Assembly: GCA_017163975.1 (NCBI GenBank)
Contig: JAFFSR010000220.1
Coordinates: forward strand, 12,232,001-12,296,000
Length of the DNA: 64,000 bases
Source of the DNA: Anastatus disparis
Lineage: Eukaryota > Arthropoda > Insecta > Hymenoptera > Eupelmidae
Direction: 5' to 3'
This document shows, piece after piece, positions 1 through 12,426 of the stretch. The notes below the pieces were generated by a model. The model was not told where the DNA came from. It worked only from the letters and a program-made list of their open reading frames with translations, and searched no databases. Every line of letters starts with the position of its first letter. The stretch's first letter is position 1. Made by a program: the position numbers and the translations under genes.

Positions 1-3000
1 ATGTTACATAAGAATAAATACAAGTTAATAAGGAAAAAATACATAATTATGGAATGCATTAAAAATAATTAAAGATATCATTTCAATGACTCTACTTAGA
101 GGCAATTTCTTTTAATTTATTTCAACCATATTTGAAAGAATTTAATTATATAAATATAAAGTTTATTCATACTTCAAAATTGGGATAAAATTTTTTCTAA
201 ATCATCATTATTCCCTAGATGAAACTAACTGAAAAATATATCTTGATAAAACGACGTTGAGCAAAAAAAAAATAGAAGAAGAAGTAGCAAAAAGAAAAAG
301 CTTTCGATGCAATTTATTTCATACATCTTCCAACTGTGGGTAAGTATACCTTCACGTTGCAATTGACTAGAGCTTTAATTCCTCTTGGGCTGCAAACGAC
401 TACCAGTGGCTTCCTTTCTTCCTCTTCCCTCATCCCACCCCTTCAAAAACGAAAAAAAAAGAAAAAAAAAGAAACGTTCACTTTTAAATTGAGAGCTAAT
501 TAGCACGCGTGTGCCCAATCTAGTAGCGGCTAAGACTTTTAATCTCAAGCATTAAATTGTACGTACTGTTAAAACACTCTTTAAAATCATTGAATTACGT
601 CGAGGTACAAAAAAAAAGGTTATTTTCTTCCCCTCCGAATGTTTTAATTGACTTTTGACAGTTAATTTATTATCCAATGCCAATCGTCGCTATTAATTAG
701 AATTTAAACTTTGCCAAAATTAAATAATTTCATCCGAACGCTAAATTAGTTTTTTAATCATCATTTTTTAAATTTATTGAAAATCGGAAATAAATAATTA
801 AGATCGCAATTTCAATATAGATAACAATTTATTATCAGATTGAATTGATCATTAGAATCGTCGAATTAATTGTCACCGAATTCTGAAAACTAATTAAATA
901 TTAATCACTGACAAAGCCATTCACGTCAACAATTTTATGATTATTTAGAATTCAATCACGATTTAAATAAAATAACTTTGCCAAAACGTTTCTCCGAAAT
1001 TCGCCATTATCAACTTGAAATAAACTTTAACGATAAAGTTCTTATATTTTTTTTCTTCTGCGACAATACGTAATAAAATTCCTTTAGGAAATGACTTTTA
1101 AAAGTAACCGGAATTTAATCTGATATCCAATAAAGACGATGAACTAGTTTATAGAACAACAAGCCTTGAAGCCCTCCCGAAACTCTCTTTCTCTCCCTTT
1201 TCCTTACAATGCTATTATAAAGTGCTCTTTAACAGCCCCTCGTGATCGCGTGTGGTAATCGACTTAATTAAATGTTTCCATGTTCTTACGAGTATCTTAC
1301 GTGTACATACATGTTTATCTCCTTAGAAAGAAAAACAAACAAATCGAATCGTTAAGTTGTACTTCTCGAAGATCGCTTAAAGAGCACAACGAAAAAATCA
1401 AAACAACACTTTTTCCGCTACGAGAATTAACAATTTAAAAGAAAAAAGGGATGAAGAAAAGTTCAGGATGATTTTATGATGAAGTTCGATGTAATTAGCA
1501 CAAAACTTGGATAATAAAGAAGTGGTGAAAATTTGGCAAACTAACTTGACACTTGTAACAATTGTCTGATTGGCATAGCTTTGCTTTATAAATTCTCTTT
1601 AAAACTTTTTTTCTCCGAGTACTTATAAAATTAGGCCAATGCACCGTCTACTTTTTTTTTGCTTATTTTTGTTAGAACGAGGTTTCTTTCTAAATAAACA
1701 GGTTAAATACTTCATGGTTTTCTTGAATATTTCGAAGGGGAAATACATCTAGAGTATCAAAATTAGTATAGAAAGTGAAAAATATAACAATATAAATGGT
1801 GAAATTCTAAATAAAATTTGATTTAATCCTAAATCTTTCTTAACGAATAAAATGAAAGTTCATAGAAACAAAAATACTAATTCGAAAAATTTATAAATCC
1901 ATTAATTTACGCATATAACTTGGGCGTATAAGAATCGAAATAATAGTACAATATTCGAAATCTGTTCGATACTTATAAGAAATAACTGCATCAGCAGCTG
2001 GTCAAATCATAAAATTCCCAGCGATAAATCATATAACTTTTGTTAGCGAATCTCATATTAAAGCAAATAATTGTTCAAGCTATAAACCATAAAAATAAGC
2101 ATAATGGTATATAGTAGAAAACGTAATATCACATTTAAATGTCATATTAGAACAAATGTTGCCAAAAAGAAAAATTTAATAAATTTACCAGTATAAATTG
2201 TCAAATATGAATATTAAAAAAATATCGTCAGATTTGATATTACGATTCTTGCTTTATTCCGTTTTTTTTTATTCACTTAGAATATAGACATAACCCCTGA
2301 CTGCGCAAAGTGTCTTAGTTAATGAAAACCTATTACTCGGTTATCCTAATTGAATCCATTGATCAGTTTGGCAAAGTAGTTCCCGGTAGAGGCAAAAGCT
2401 CAGCCTTAAAAGAAAGGATGAGAGAAGGAGCACAGTTAAGAAGTTAAAGCAGGATCTTTTCCAGCACATTGTTCACACACGCGCTTTTATTCCATTCTCG
2501 TTGAAGGTGTTTTATGACAATACGTTTTAAATAGTCATATTTATGTGAAAATTTGTTGGGAAATTTTATTTCAAACGTTTAAATTTTTTAATTTAAAATT
2601 ATTTTAAAAAGTTTATGAGAGTTGTTTTATGTTACTTTTTATTTTATTCTACTTATTTGGACGAGTTATTTATTTAGTTATTTTTGCAAACAGAGAAATT
2701 ACTTTTAAAAAAAACCATATCACACATTTAAACAAATTAACCACATTAAAATTTAATGAAATGTCAAAGCTCTGAGAGACAGCAAAAATTTCTAAGTTAT
2801 TAAATTCAAATTTTCATGACAAATAATTTTTTATCTTTCTAATTATCTTCATAAAACTAATATATACAGAAAACTGCATTGTACGCTCAAGCATAACAAA
2901 GACGTGAATTAAAAGTAAAACAAACGAGAAAACAACTTGCAATAGCAAATAGTATATTTTATGTTGGATAACTTATAATTAGTATTTAAAAAAGGCTTAA

Positions 3001-3280
3001 AATTTAAGTTTTTTATTTCTTGGCAATTAACAAACGTACTTATCACGTTGTCTTGAATAAAAGCAAAAAAAAAGATGAAAATTATGAAAAAAAATAGAGT
3101 AACAAGTAAAATCAATTAAAAAAATAATTATGAAATTGAAGAAGTTTCTAATAATTTGTTATTCAAAATGACTTTTTAAATGCACAATCCATTAGCAGCA
3201 TTAGCAGTTTCATCTAAACGTATCGATCAATCGCCAAATAGGATTATTAAAGCACATCATACGTGAACCATTAAAGAGGA
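1..3280. other. AT-rich non-coding stretch, no gene seen
   Basis: I see no gene in this stretch. It is AT-rich with scattered A and T runs. From about 480 to 1150 simple repeats are nearly absent and TAATTA/TTAATT homeodomain-type core motifs are frequent, which would fit an enhancer but is expected at some rate in AT-rich DNA. The short open frames are built of Phe, Ile and Leu codons and show no recognisable domain. Confidence 0.5.
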
Positions 3281-3292
3281 AGAGAGATAGAA

Positions 3293-3312
3293 AGAGAGAG
3301 AGAGAGAGAGAG
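3293..3312. repeat. (AG)10 microsatellite
   Basis: An uninterrupted AG dinucleotide run within a purine-rich patch, about 75 bp before a much longer AT run. Confidence 0.9.
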
Positions 3313-3385
3313 CAATTATCAAGGATCAACTGATTTACAGCCATCGTTGATAGAGAGCCACAGTTAAAAGCCGCAAGGCATACAC

Positions 3386-3388
<3 letters not shown>

Positions 3389-3470
<82 letters not shown>
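3389..3470. repeat. (AT)41 microsatellite
   Basis: An 82-bp uninterrupted AT dinucleotide array. Perfect AT arrays of this length can extrude cruciforms and are usually highly polymorphic. The open frame crossing it encodes an Ile-Tyr repeat and is an artefact. Confidence 0.97.
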
Positions 3471-3476
<6 letters not shown>

Positions 3477-4742
3477 TATGTGCTTAACTGCAACGTTGTA
3501 TCGAATAGAGGACAACGAAAAAAAAGGAGAAAAAAATGTTTGCGATAGTACTTTATTCCTGCTCTTTTTCTCTATCTCTTCAGTTATACAGCACATAAGT
3601 AAGCGACTGGGTCAACTTGTTCAGCGTTATTGCAACATAGTAAACATGGAATGAAAAAAAAAGAAGAAGAAACGAAAGAACAAGAAGAAAAAAAAAGAGA
3701 GAGTAACAGAGAAAAAGAAAGAGATATACGTACGAGTTTACGAGCGATCGTTATACACATCCGTTATACATATATGCATGAATTCAAAATACTTTATTAC
3801 TATGATTCCTATTTTATGTGCAAAGAGAAGAGAAGAGAAAAAAAAAAAAAAAACAATTTTCATATGTCGATTTATGAAACGTGCCATAATTCCTTAGTAG
3901 AATAAATTAATTGTCAACGTGAATCTCTCTCTCTCTCTCGTTCTTTATCTCTTTCTCCCCTCTGCTCTTCTCCTTTTATCTTAATCCAATTTTGCGTATT
4001 AAGCACAACGTCGATCTAATTCTCGCAGCTATCAACCAAACGCGGGACCTCGTACAATATATGTACAGATATATAGACGTTAATACGTATTATGCCTATA
4101 CATATAAATGTATAGTGTGTAGCAGTGAGTTAATTGTTATCGATTCTATATGTTTCAGAGTTGAATAAGAGAAAGCATCGGCTTCTATATACATTCAGAC
4201 TATAAACTAGGACTTTCCGTTTATTGTCTGTCTATGCCACTTCGATACCAAAATAAAAGAAGAAAAAAAAGGAAAAAGAGAATGCATATTTACTGAAATC
4301 AAAGAAAAACAACGTATATTGCTGGAAGAGATGAAAGAAGAAGAAAGTTGAAAAACAAAAAACTTAAACTAGAAAAATGTAACCCTATACACGCGCTCAA
4401 TCCACAGGCGGGCATTAACTTCTCTATTTCACTCTTTGTTTTCTCTATCCTCTTACTCGCTATTTCGTATGTACGTGTATGTATGTGTGCATGTGCATGT
4501 GTGTGCATGTTCTTCTGTTTTTTTTTTTTTTTTTTTCATCGTTAGCAAGAGAATGTGCTTGCCCATCGAGAAACGACGCGCATATAACGCCGCAATAACG
4601 CAACTCTAGTGCTCGTAGCTTTAATCTCTCTCAATGCCATATCCACATACATAGGATAGTATATAAGAAGGAGAATGCTGATTCGTGAATCTTGTACCGC
4701 ATGAAAATTCCGCATAGAAATTATTCTTTATCTTAGCATTCC
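3471..4742. other. Non-coding low-complexity stretch
   Basis: I see no gene. The stretch holds purine-rich blocks (about 3640-3730 and 3820-3860), a CT-rich block (about 3924-3966), alternating CA/TG with TATGTA motifs around 4465-4510 (potential Z-DNA type sequence) and a T run near 4520. Open frames here are low-complexity by-products. Confidence 0.5.
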
Positions 4743-4789
4743 TTTTTTTTTTTTTTTTTTGCTCTCTCTCTCTCTCTCTCTCTCTCTCC
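4743..4789. repeat. T18 tract followed by (CT)13 microsatellite
   Basis: Poly-T (4743-4760) is followed directly by G and then a CT dinucleotide array (4762-4788). This is a pure pyrimidine strand over about 45 bp with one G, of the kind able to form triplex DNA. Confidence 0.95.
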
Positions 4790-5620
4790 TTTTTCTGTTA
4801 TTCTCTTTAGCATTAATTTTCATTAATAATCAATTAAAAATTGTCGAGGAGCCTTGCACAGCAATGATTAATTAAAAATTTAATCCTACTTTCTGACAAT
4901 TGATGTTGATCTCTTCTCGTTTAATTCAAATAAGCTTAAATAATTTAGCTACACTTCTCAAATTCCTTTTGCTACTCAGCAAAGTGACAGAATTCTCGGA
5001 AAATTCTTCTCTTTTCTTTTTTTTTTATCAAGGAGATAAATTGGGTTCTAAGATTTCATGCGATGAAATTTTAAAGTAGAAAGATTACAAAAGTAAGGAA
5101 TATATCATATGGAAATATAGAGCGAAAAAAAATAACACTTGTTAAAAAAATTACATTTTGATTCCAGGTGTGTGTGCATGTTTTGTTACTGCGGTGCCGT
5201 TAATCTCGCAACATCTAATTAGACATACACTTTTAATTTAATCTTCGAATGATGTGTTCACCAAAAACCAAAAACCAATAAAACTAAATCAACTATTTTA
5301 TTTAATTTTGTAAATTTACGTACAAAGCAAACAAATAACAAACAAATAAGCACCACAAACAAGTCAGCGAAACAATTCGATAGTCATACGAATTTTAGAT
5401 TATTTTTAGATTTTTCTTAGTTGACCGATAGAGAGAAAAAAATATTTTAAATACCAAAAATTAAATTTGCAACAAAAATAAATTAAAAGAAAAAAACCGA
5501 ATTTGTTTATTAAACCAGAGAAACGTGGTCTTGAACAATAACCGATTAAATCACCGATCGCTTTTTTTTAATTTTATTTGAATTTATTTTTTTTATTTCT
5601 ATCACTATACAAAAACACGT
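4790..5620. other. AT-rich non-coding stretch, no gene seen
   Basis: I see nothing gene-like. A pair of similar ATTAATTAAAAATT-type motifs occurs between 4830 and 4880, and short A-rich low-complexity patches lie between 5250 and 5500. Confidence 0.45.
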
Positions 5621-6320
5621 CGTCACGCGCGTGCCATGCGTTACACTATTCAAAACGAATACAATAACGTGTATATATGTGTATACATATATATATACAA
5701 CAGGGCTCTGTTATATATAGTGAAATGTTGCGCTCACGGCGAACGCCACAGTAAGACTAGAGAGGAGCTGCTGCTGCTACTACTGCTGCTGTAGCTGCTT
5801 GCCCGGCCTGGGTAGCTGCCATGGTAACCTCACACTCTCTCCCCTCTCTTTTATCTTTCTCCCTTGCTCTCTTTCTCTCATTCAATCTATCCCTCTTCTT
5901 CGTTTCTCTTTCTCTCTCTCTTTTTTCAAAGAATCTTATACCATCTCACTCTTTGAGCCGGCTTGGTTGCTGTTATACTGTTTCCCTCTTACTCTCTCTT
6001 TCTCTCTCTTTTTCATCTTCTCTTTCAGTCGCACAACTTAGAAAGAGATAAAACTCTATAGGGGTAAACCAAGAGAATGTTAGAGAGAATAAGAGAGAGA
6101 AAGCTCGAAGCTGCAGTACTACTCTACTGTCGCACTTCTCTCGATAGATGGACAAGAGGGAGTAAAAGAGAGATGGAGAAATAGAGAAAGCTAGAGAGAG
6201 AGGAAGAGAGAAAGATCTGTAAGTATATGGTATGCGTATGTGTGAGAAAGAGGATTCTCTCTTTCTATCGTCCTGCCGCAGGGCTTCTTAGGAAGATCGC
6301 ATGCGAGCTTTGCACTACTT
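5621..6320. promoter_or_regulatory. GC-richer island with CTG repeat and mirrored pyrimidine/purine tracts; candidate regulatory or UTR region
   Basis: This stretch differs from its surroundings. It has CpG-containing sequence (5625-5640 and 5728-5750), a CTG/CTA trinucleotide block (5768-5799), an ACCATGG-like context near 5820, a strongly pyrimidine-rich block (5828-6030) and then a purine-rich block (6045-6215). GAGAG motifs, the binding core of GAGA factor in flies, are abundant. TTTCAG at about 6025 and CTGTAAGTAT at about 6219 resemble a splice acceptor and donor about 190 bp apart, but all three frames between them contain stops, so any exon would be non-coding. A role as promoter, UTR or lncRNA exon is inference only. 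Confidence 0.25.
5768..5799. repeat. CTG/CTA trinucleotide repeat
   Basis: About ten CTG/CTA/GTAG triplets in a row, interrupted. The repeat lies in the GC-richer island and is not inside a convincing coding frame. Confidence 0.8.
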
Positions 6321-8420
6321 TATTCATATTCTTCAGATACTTTGCTTATATGTATATATGTCTGATGTAGCTTTCGTTTATATCTAGGTGACTCTGTTTT
6401 TTTCTCTCTCCTGTTTTGCAAAAAAAAAAAAAAAAATTGTATACAGAGTAGCTGGTTAAGGCTTTTCTTTATTTTTTTTTTATTTTTGTTTTGGTTACCA
6501 GCGAGCATAAGAAAAAAAAAGTAATGGGGCTTTCTAAGATGTTTTTTGTCACGTTTTTCTTACGTTCTTCTTTCGTACTTTCTCTCTAGGTTACTTGTGA
6601 TTTCTCTTCTTCTTTTTTTTATTTCTTTTTTTTTCTCTCTACCTCAGAGGTTGCTTATTTTACTTGAGAAAGCTACGAAAAAAAATTCTACGTCCTTGCT
6701 CTTTCTTAGCCCGAGCTTTATTTTGAAAGCTCTTACGAGATTAAAGCTCGAGTTACCTATGCACTTTTTATGATGTTAACCAGTTGATATTCGATGCGAT
6801 GACTTATCTTTTGCTTTCTAAATAGAAATATTTTGTTCCTATATTATACGTAGATTATATACATTCACTGTGATGCGAACAATTAATTTCTAATATTAAT
6901 AAATGAAACGAAAGCTTTTTTTCCTTTTTTTTAAGAATGAACTGTTTTGCAAACAAATAAGAAGAATATTTTTTAAAAAAGCAGATTGTAAGAATGGCGA
7001 TAAAAAATTTTTATGATATTGTATGTTTATTTTTTAAATTCGCGGATATGAACCATAACGCAAGAAGAATGAACTACACCAAGAAGGAATAAGAAGCTAA
7101 GGAAATCATACGCTATCTGAAAAATTCAAACTCACTCTGCTATGATCTTCTCATCGTATTTTCTTTATTGTTTCTGTTATATTTATTGGATTGTTTACTT
7201 TTTTATATAATTTTGAAATGTACATGCAATTTTTTTCATCAACATATTCTTTTGCAGAATAATTTTTATTTTCATTTTACATTATTAAAAACCATATTTC
7301 GTCAAGTTAAATTAATAACTTTTTCAGAAAAAAACTTAAATGTTTTATATTTCATTTGAATTTATTCTTTATAATTGTAATTAATTGTATATTTTTTCAT
7401 AAGAGTAATCTTTGTAAATCCTTAGACATTTTGTTAAATTATAACTGACGCAATATTGAATTCTTCAGATAATATAAATTATAAAAGCGTACAAAATCCG
7501 CTTTGATAGCGTGTCAGTAACCATTTGTCTCGTCTAACTCAATATAAACTGTCAGGAGAGTAGAGTCGAGAGCAGAGAGAGGGAGAGTAAAAAGAGAGAA
7601 AAAAAAAATAACATCTTGTACAATGATGTTTCGGTTGGGATGAAATAGACGACCGGCTGTAAAGGAGAATAGTTCAAGATTTGCCTCGAAGAAATTCAAC
7701 GGAAAAGGGCGTCGAAGCGAGAATAATTACTAGAACAAACATAGACCGTTGGCAAAGCATTTACAACTGAGAGGATACATACCCCTAAGGCAAATTTTAC
7801 CAATATATATATATATATACAAATACATATAACCAGTTTTATTATATAGAAATGTCCGTAAGAAATGATTTTCCGTTACTGTCTGTTCTGGTAACGGAAA
7901 GATTTACGGATGACGGCAGAGGAGAATTGTGTACATATAAGAAAGCCCCGGAAGCTTTCTGTCGACTTTGTTTTTTTTTTCTATAGTATTTTTCTGTATG
8001 TCTGAAAAGGAAGGACCTTTTAATTCTACTATTGTTTGTCGCTTTTTTTCGATGATTTTAGCTGAATTTTTTTCTTTCTTTTCTCTTCTTCTCTTTTTTA
8101 CGCAGCGATAGTACGATGGCACTTATCTTCTCGTTTTGATTTATTGAAATTTAGGTTACTTCATTGACTATACTTACATAATAGAAGAAGAATAATGATT
8201 GTTTAGAAATAAGATACAATCATACGATCACACCCTTTGTACGCTTTACGATGAGAGATAAAGCATTAAGTCTCAATCATTGCTGAATTATTTTTTTTTC
8301 TCGTATAAAAGAACCACTCTTATTAATTTTACAACTTGTTACAGTTTTTTGGTTTATTATGTTTTTAATATGTTTTTATTATTATTTTTGGATTAGTATC
8401 TGTTTGCTCATAATCATCAT
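6321..8420. other. AT-rich non-coding stretch with one hairpin
   Basis: Apart from the inverted repeat at 7855-7910 and a short TA array (about 7802-7820), I see no gene or element. Open frames here are rich in Phe, Leu and Lys and lack domains. Confidence 0.45.
7855..7910. repeat. Hairpin-forming inverted repeat
   Basis: An inner perfect 10-bp stem (TTTCCGTTAC at 7870-7879, GTAACGGAAA at 7891-7900) surrounds an 11-nt loop. An outer perfect 7-bp stem (TCCGTAA at 7855-7861, TTACGGA at 7904-7910) closes it with an asymmetric internal loop. The size (56 nt) is like a short pre-miRNA, but no conservation or expression can be seen from sequence. A decayed MITE end is equally possible. Confidence 0.5.
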
Positions 8421-8689
8421 TTAACTGAAATCAGGTGGTACCAAATATTAAAAATAATATTTGACTATTTAGAGAAAAAAAATAAAATTTTAAACGCTTT
8501 TTATGTAAGTGTCCTCTTTTAAAAAAGTGATGGATAAATTCTGTCATCACGATAAGATAGTTTTGATTGGTTAAAATAAAACAAGTGACGAAAATTTGAA
8601 ATTCAGAATAAAATTTTGAAATTTCGATGAATTATGTTAACTAATAAACAAATAAAACAAGGCGCACGCAGCGCGCTTAAAATTGCTAG
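8421..8689 (+). mobile_element. Helitron-type element, 3' end (5' boundary not resolved)
   Basis: The diagnostic part is the terminus. A short GC-rich hairpin (GCGCAC 8662-8667, loop GCA, GCGCGC 8671-8676, one mismatch) is followed after nine bases by CTAG (8686-8689) and then host T. Helitrons transpose by a rolling-circle mechanism and end in a 3' hairpin located roughly ten bases before CTRR, inserting between A and T. A second terminus with the same hairpin design lies at 34,116-34,144. No Rep/helicase coding sequence is seen, so this would be a non-autonomous copy. The start coordinate is a guess; no convincing TC 5' end was found. Confidence 0.6.
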
Positions 8690-9884
8690 TAGTTAAAAAA
8701 AAACATTTATTTGAATAATAAAATTTCAAACATTTGTTTGAAATAACTTAAGACCAAAATATTGCAGTAGAAGTTATATCAATATATGATAACGAAAATC
8801 TATATAACATGTAAAAAGATAATTAAAACATTTATTAAAAATTAATATAAGTTTTAGCCTTGAAAGTAATTGAAAAAGAATTACTCAATTAATTTTTGAT
8901 CAAAATAAATGATTTTGATTCACCACAAGGCAACTAATATAAATGAAGTCATCGTTGAATGTATTTATATGTATACATACACCTTTACTATAGTATAAAA
9001 ATGTTTCATTGGCGCTGTTGCCGTCACTCTATAAAAAATCTGTATTTTTATTTGGCTAAATTTAAGTTAAGAAATAGTTAAATTTGGGTGAATTTTAGCT
9101 AAAAAAACTAAAATTAAGATAAATTTAAGATAAAAATTAGCCGGATTCCGATAGAAATTCAAGCTACTACAATGAAATTATGAATGAATTTTTCTTACTA
9201 TACTGTTTATTAATCATTGAACTTCTGCTTGAAGTTTTTTTAGTTATATTTGTTACATCATTTTAATATTATAATTGAGCTTTATATTCTATAACTAAAC
9301 TTAGTAAATAAATAAATACATAATCTTACAATTTTCCAAACATATTGTCAATAACAACGTACATTTTTCTTTTTAATTTAGAGGATACTGAAATACATAA
9401 GCTTATGACGAATTTTAATTCTCGGTGACGTAATTGTTGATGGAACTATCTAGAGAGCGTAAAATTGTCAATTTGAATTTTGCCCAGGGTCTTTTTTTAT
9501 TTCCAATTTTGAAATTGCGTTGTGTGCGTATTTTTCAATTGTTAATACCACAGAAAGAAGACCACAGAAATAATTCACAATAAACTTTGTGAATTATATT
9601 ATTATGTTTTAAAATATATTCACATATTTAAATCCTTATAAAAATGCACATGAAATGCAACCGACTTTATGGTTTAAGGTCAACTTTAAAATACCGTAAT
9701 ATGGCTTTATTATGTAAACACATAATTTTTTTTTTCTTCTCAAAATAAAAATTCAGCATTGCCAGTTGAAATTTTTATCCTGTAAATCTCTGCAGAAAAA
9801 TACAAAGTCTTCGTATATTTAACACCCCTTTTTTTCTCTCTCTGCGCAACCCTTCATATTCTTTCATAAAACTTTCTTCTACAC
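8690..9884. other. AT-rich non-coding stretch, no gene seen
   Basis: The stretch is plain AT-rich sequence. A small perfect 11-bp inverted repeat with a 6-nt loop occurs at about 9571-9598 (ATAATTCACAA / TTGTGAATTAT). The patch at 9050-9150 repeats CTAAATTTAAG-like words and may be a decayed tandem or foldback. Nothing coding is evident. Confidence 0.45.
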
Positions 9885-10260
9885 ATAAACAGAAAGCCTC
9901 GTAAAATCGTTCTTTATTGCGCAATCAGCAAGCTTACGTTGCGCTCAACTATTTTATCAAGTCCTAAATCATTTCGTACTCTCTCTCTTCTTACTCTCTA
10001 TTTCTCTTTCTCTCCCAGCAGTACCGGGCGTTTAATCTTGAATCTTACACCCTCTTTCCTTACCATGGGAAACTTACATATAGTATATAAGGAGTATAGT
10101 CGCAAGTTAACCGCACCGAAAGTCAAGTTACGAAATCGTTTCTCGTGCGCCATAGGCGAAAACTCGATTAGATTACGAGAGAGGCTGCTTCTACGGTCCA
10201 TTTCTAAGTCCTAAGAGAAATTTCCTTCAAACGAAGATTACGGACTAAAGGTTTTGCCAT
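9885..10260. promoter_or_regulatory. GC-richer patch with TATA-like box; candidate regulatory sequence
   Basis: CpG-containing sequence is unusual here for the window. It holds a pyrimidine tract ending in CTCCCAG (about 10,010-10,018, splice-acceptor-like), CCATGGG (about 10,065) and TATATAAGG (10,084-10,092). Overlapping frames are open on both strands for 67-91 codons, which is what stop-poor GC-richer DNA gives by chance; neither product resembles a family I know. It could be a core promoter, an exon or a conserved non-coding element, and the sequence alone does not decide. Confidence 0.2.
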
Positions 10261-10779
10261 CATCAACTGCTCGTTCGATCGAATTTATATATACACACGT
10301 ATATAATACTCTGAAGTGTAATCTTTGCTTACTTTTGAACCGCCAAAAGGTTAACGTGGTACTTTGAATAATTATAGTTCGGATATTTGAAGAAGCGGAC
10401 GCGGATGTTGATTTGATCCATTTAACGGTAAATTTACAAAGTTGTTTTGTCAATAAGTTGTTTCTTTAAAGTGGATGCTTGTTTTAAGGAAAATTGGCTA
10501 AAAGAAAACATTTTTGTAAATAACTCTTCTTTTTCAAGTTTAGAGGGAAGAAAATTTTGAATGAACAATATTTGGTTCACTTGTAACAAAGTTTCATTTT
10601 TGTAAAATTGAGAATACTTTTTATAATTTAGTTTATTATTTGTACGTGTGCAAAATAGGGTAATTCAGGATAACCATTAAAAAAGGAAAAATAGTAAATG
10701 TATAATAAAATAAAGAAAATCTTTTCCTAATACTTTTTATTGAAGGGTTTGGTCTATTGGTAATAATTCGAACATATTT

Positions 10780-11010
10780 TGTAATTAGTGCGTACGTGCT
10801 ACGGTTACCAGTAGAAAAGTATGTAAACTCAGGTAGTTTTTGAACCGTATATATAAGAACTATAAGGAAGGAAAACAGTGAGTCTCAGTTAGAGTTTTGC
10901 GCACGCTGCATATATCCATTGTACTCTTTTCAATAAAGAAGTTTTAGTTATACACAATTTCACATTTTAGTGTATATCATTTCACCCCGTTCCTACCTTT
11001 TAACAAAACA
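10780..11010 (+). mobile_element. Solo LTR candidate (LTR retrotransposon)
   Basis: The segment begins TGTAATTAG and ends AAAACA, i.e. TG...CA ends, and is flanked on both sides by ATTT, which reads as a 4-bp target-site duplication (10,776-10,779 and 11,011-11,014). Inside, in the expected order, are a TATA-like TATATATAAG (about 10,849), a CAGT-type start region about 30 bp further on, and an AATAAA polyadenylation signal (about 10,930). This U3-R-U5 layout is typical of a short insect LTR, and a 4-bp duplication would fit the Gypsy type. No gag or pol sequence and no partner LTR occur in the window, so it is best read as a solo LTR left by recombination. The AT-rich duplication is weak evidence by itself. 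Confidence 0.55.
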
Positions 11011-11014
11011 ATTT

Positions 11015-12426
11015 TAATCTTTTAAAATAACAGTAAAGTTTGGACATTTAGTTATGAAAGTCATACTAAAATAACCAGCATTTCGATTAAAAACACTTTG
11101 CAAAAATAATTATGGACAGAATTCATAATGTATAATTAAACGTAATTAAATATGAAAAATTTCATTAGTTATTCAGTATTCTGGATGGCAAGTAGAATCA
11201 GCCGAGTTTGGTCAGCCACGTACAAAGTAAAATAAAACATTGTTTACGGTCCACATTTTTTAAAATTAAACATTATTGTTATCAACATCTGTATGAATTA
11301 CATTAAAATGTAAATTATTATGATATCTGATTACGCAAACCTTGAAATTCGTTGTTAGAATAAAATCTAAATTATTCCGAAAGACAATGTAACCACGTAA
11401 TCTAAATGGACATACTCTCTTTACACGCGAATTACATTATATATACAAATATATACTTACACATACACACATATATACGCGTACACTTGTATATATATAC
11501 ACAAACTGAGTAAATTGTATTTCGTGCTTTTAAGAGAAAGATTACTAGTCGTAGTGCTTGTCGTTGCCACTGAATTCCAGAGATATCCGGATGGTCCGAG
11601 CCATCTCGCGTATAACCGTAAATCCGTCCAACGTTTCTGTTGCTCTTTCTTAATCTCTTTCTCTTTCTCTCTCTCTCTTTTCATCTATCCTTTTCACACG
11701 TTCTGTCAATAATATATAATCCATTACAGTGATGCTGAGTGGGTGGCGAGTGAGAGGAAGAAACTATTGTACATAATCTTTTTCTTTTTATCTGAGAAAT
11801 CTTAGAATCATTATTAAAAATAAATTAACGTTAATAAAATATTTTTATGGAAAATTTTCTTTCAATAAGGCTGAATAATTGATTTTATCCTTGGGGATAT
11901 ATTACTAGATTAGGGACCTTTAATTAAATTTAACAAATAATTAAAAAGCATTGATTTGAAAGAAATTTTGATGTAAATAATCTTCATTGAAGTAAAACGA
12001 TTGAAATTTTTAGTCTCTTTTATAGCTAAAATGAAATGTTATTAAGCTGTAATATGACTTGCTGAAACCTTTCTATCCGGTAAACGGGCTCTTTTACTCC
12101 GATTGATCGCTAATCTGATAAGCTACTGTCGATAGCATGCAAGCAGTGATAAAAGTTTCTCTAGAATTAAGTAAGCTTATGCATTTCTTTAGGTAAGTTA
12201 ATATTGTTTTCGGTATTGATTATCGGACTTTTAATTGAGTTTTTATTGATTTCTCAAAATTTAATAATTATTTATTGCTCTTTATTAATACGATGAAGAG
12301 TAATACCCAATTGATGGGTTGTAAAATTTTGGCTGTTATTTAACGTTTCGTTCTTTTTATTTATTTAAAAGTTTGAGTTGATATATTCTAGATTATCGTT
12401 ATATTTATATCGTTATAGATTTCGTT
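11015..12426. other. AT-rich non-coding stretch
   Basis: The stretch contains alternating TA/CA sequence around 11,435-11,505 and a pyrimidine-rich patch at 11,640-11,690. A slightly GC-richer interval (11,535-11,640) is open in one frame on each strand but matches nothing I recognise. No gene is supported. Confidence 0.4.

Noticed and set aside
3389..3470. CRISPR array or other prokaryotic feature
   Set aside because: No repeat-spacer structure anywhere; base composition, repeats and lack of dense genes show a eukaryotic genome.
3210..3596. Minus-strand frame with a long Tyr-Ile repeat
   Set aside because: It is the translation of the (AT)41 microsatellite.
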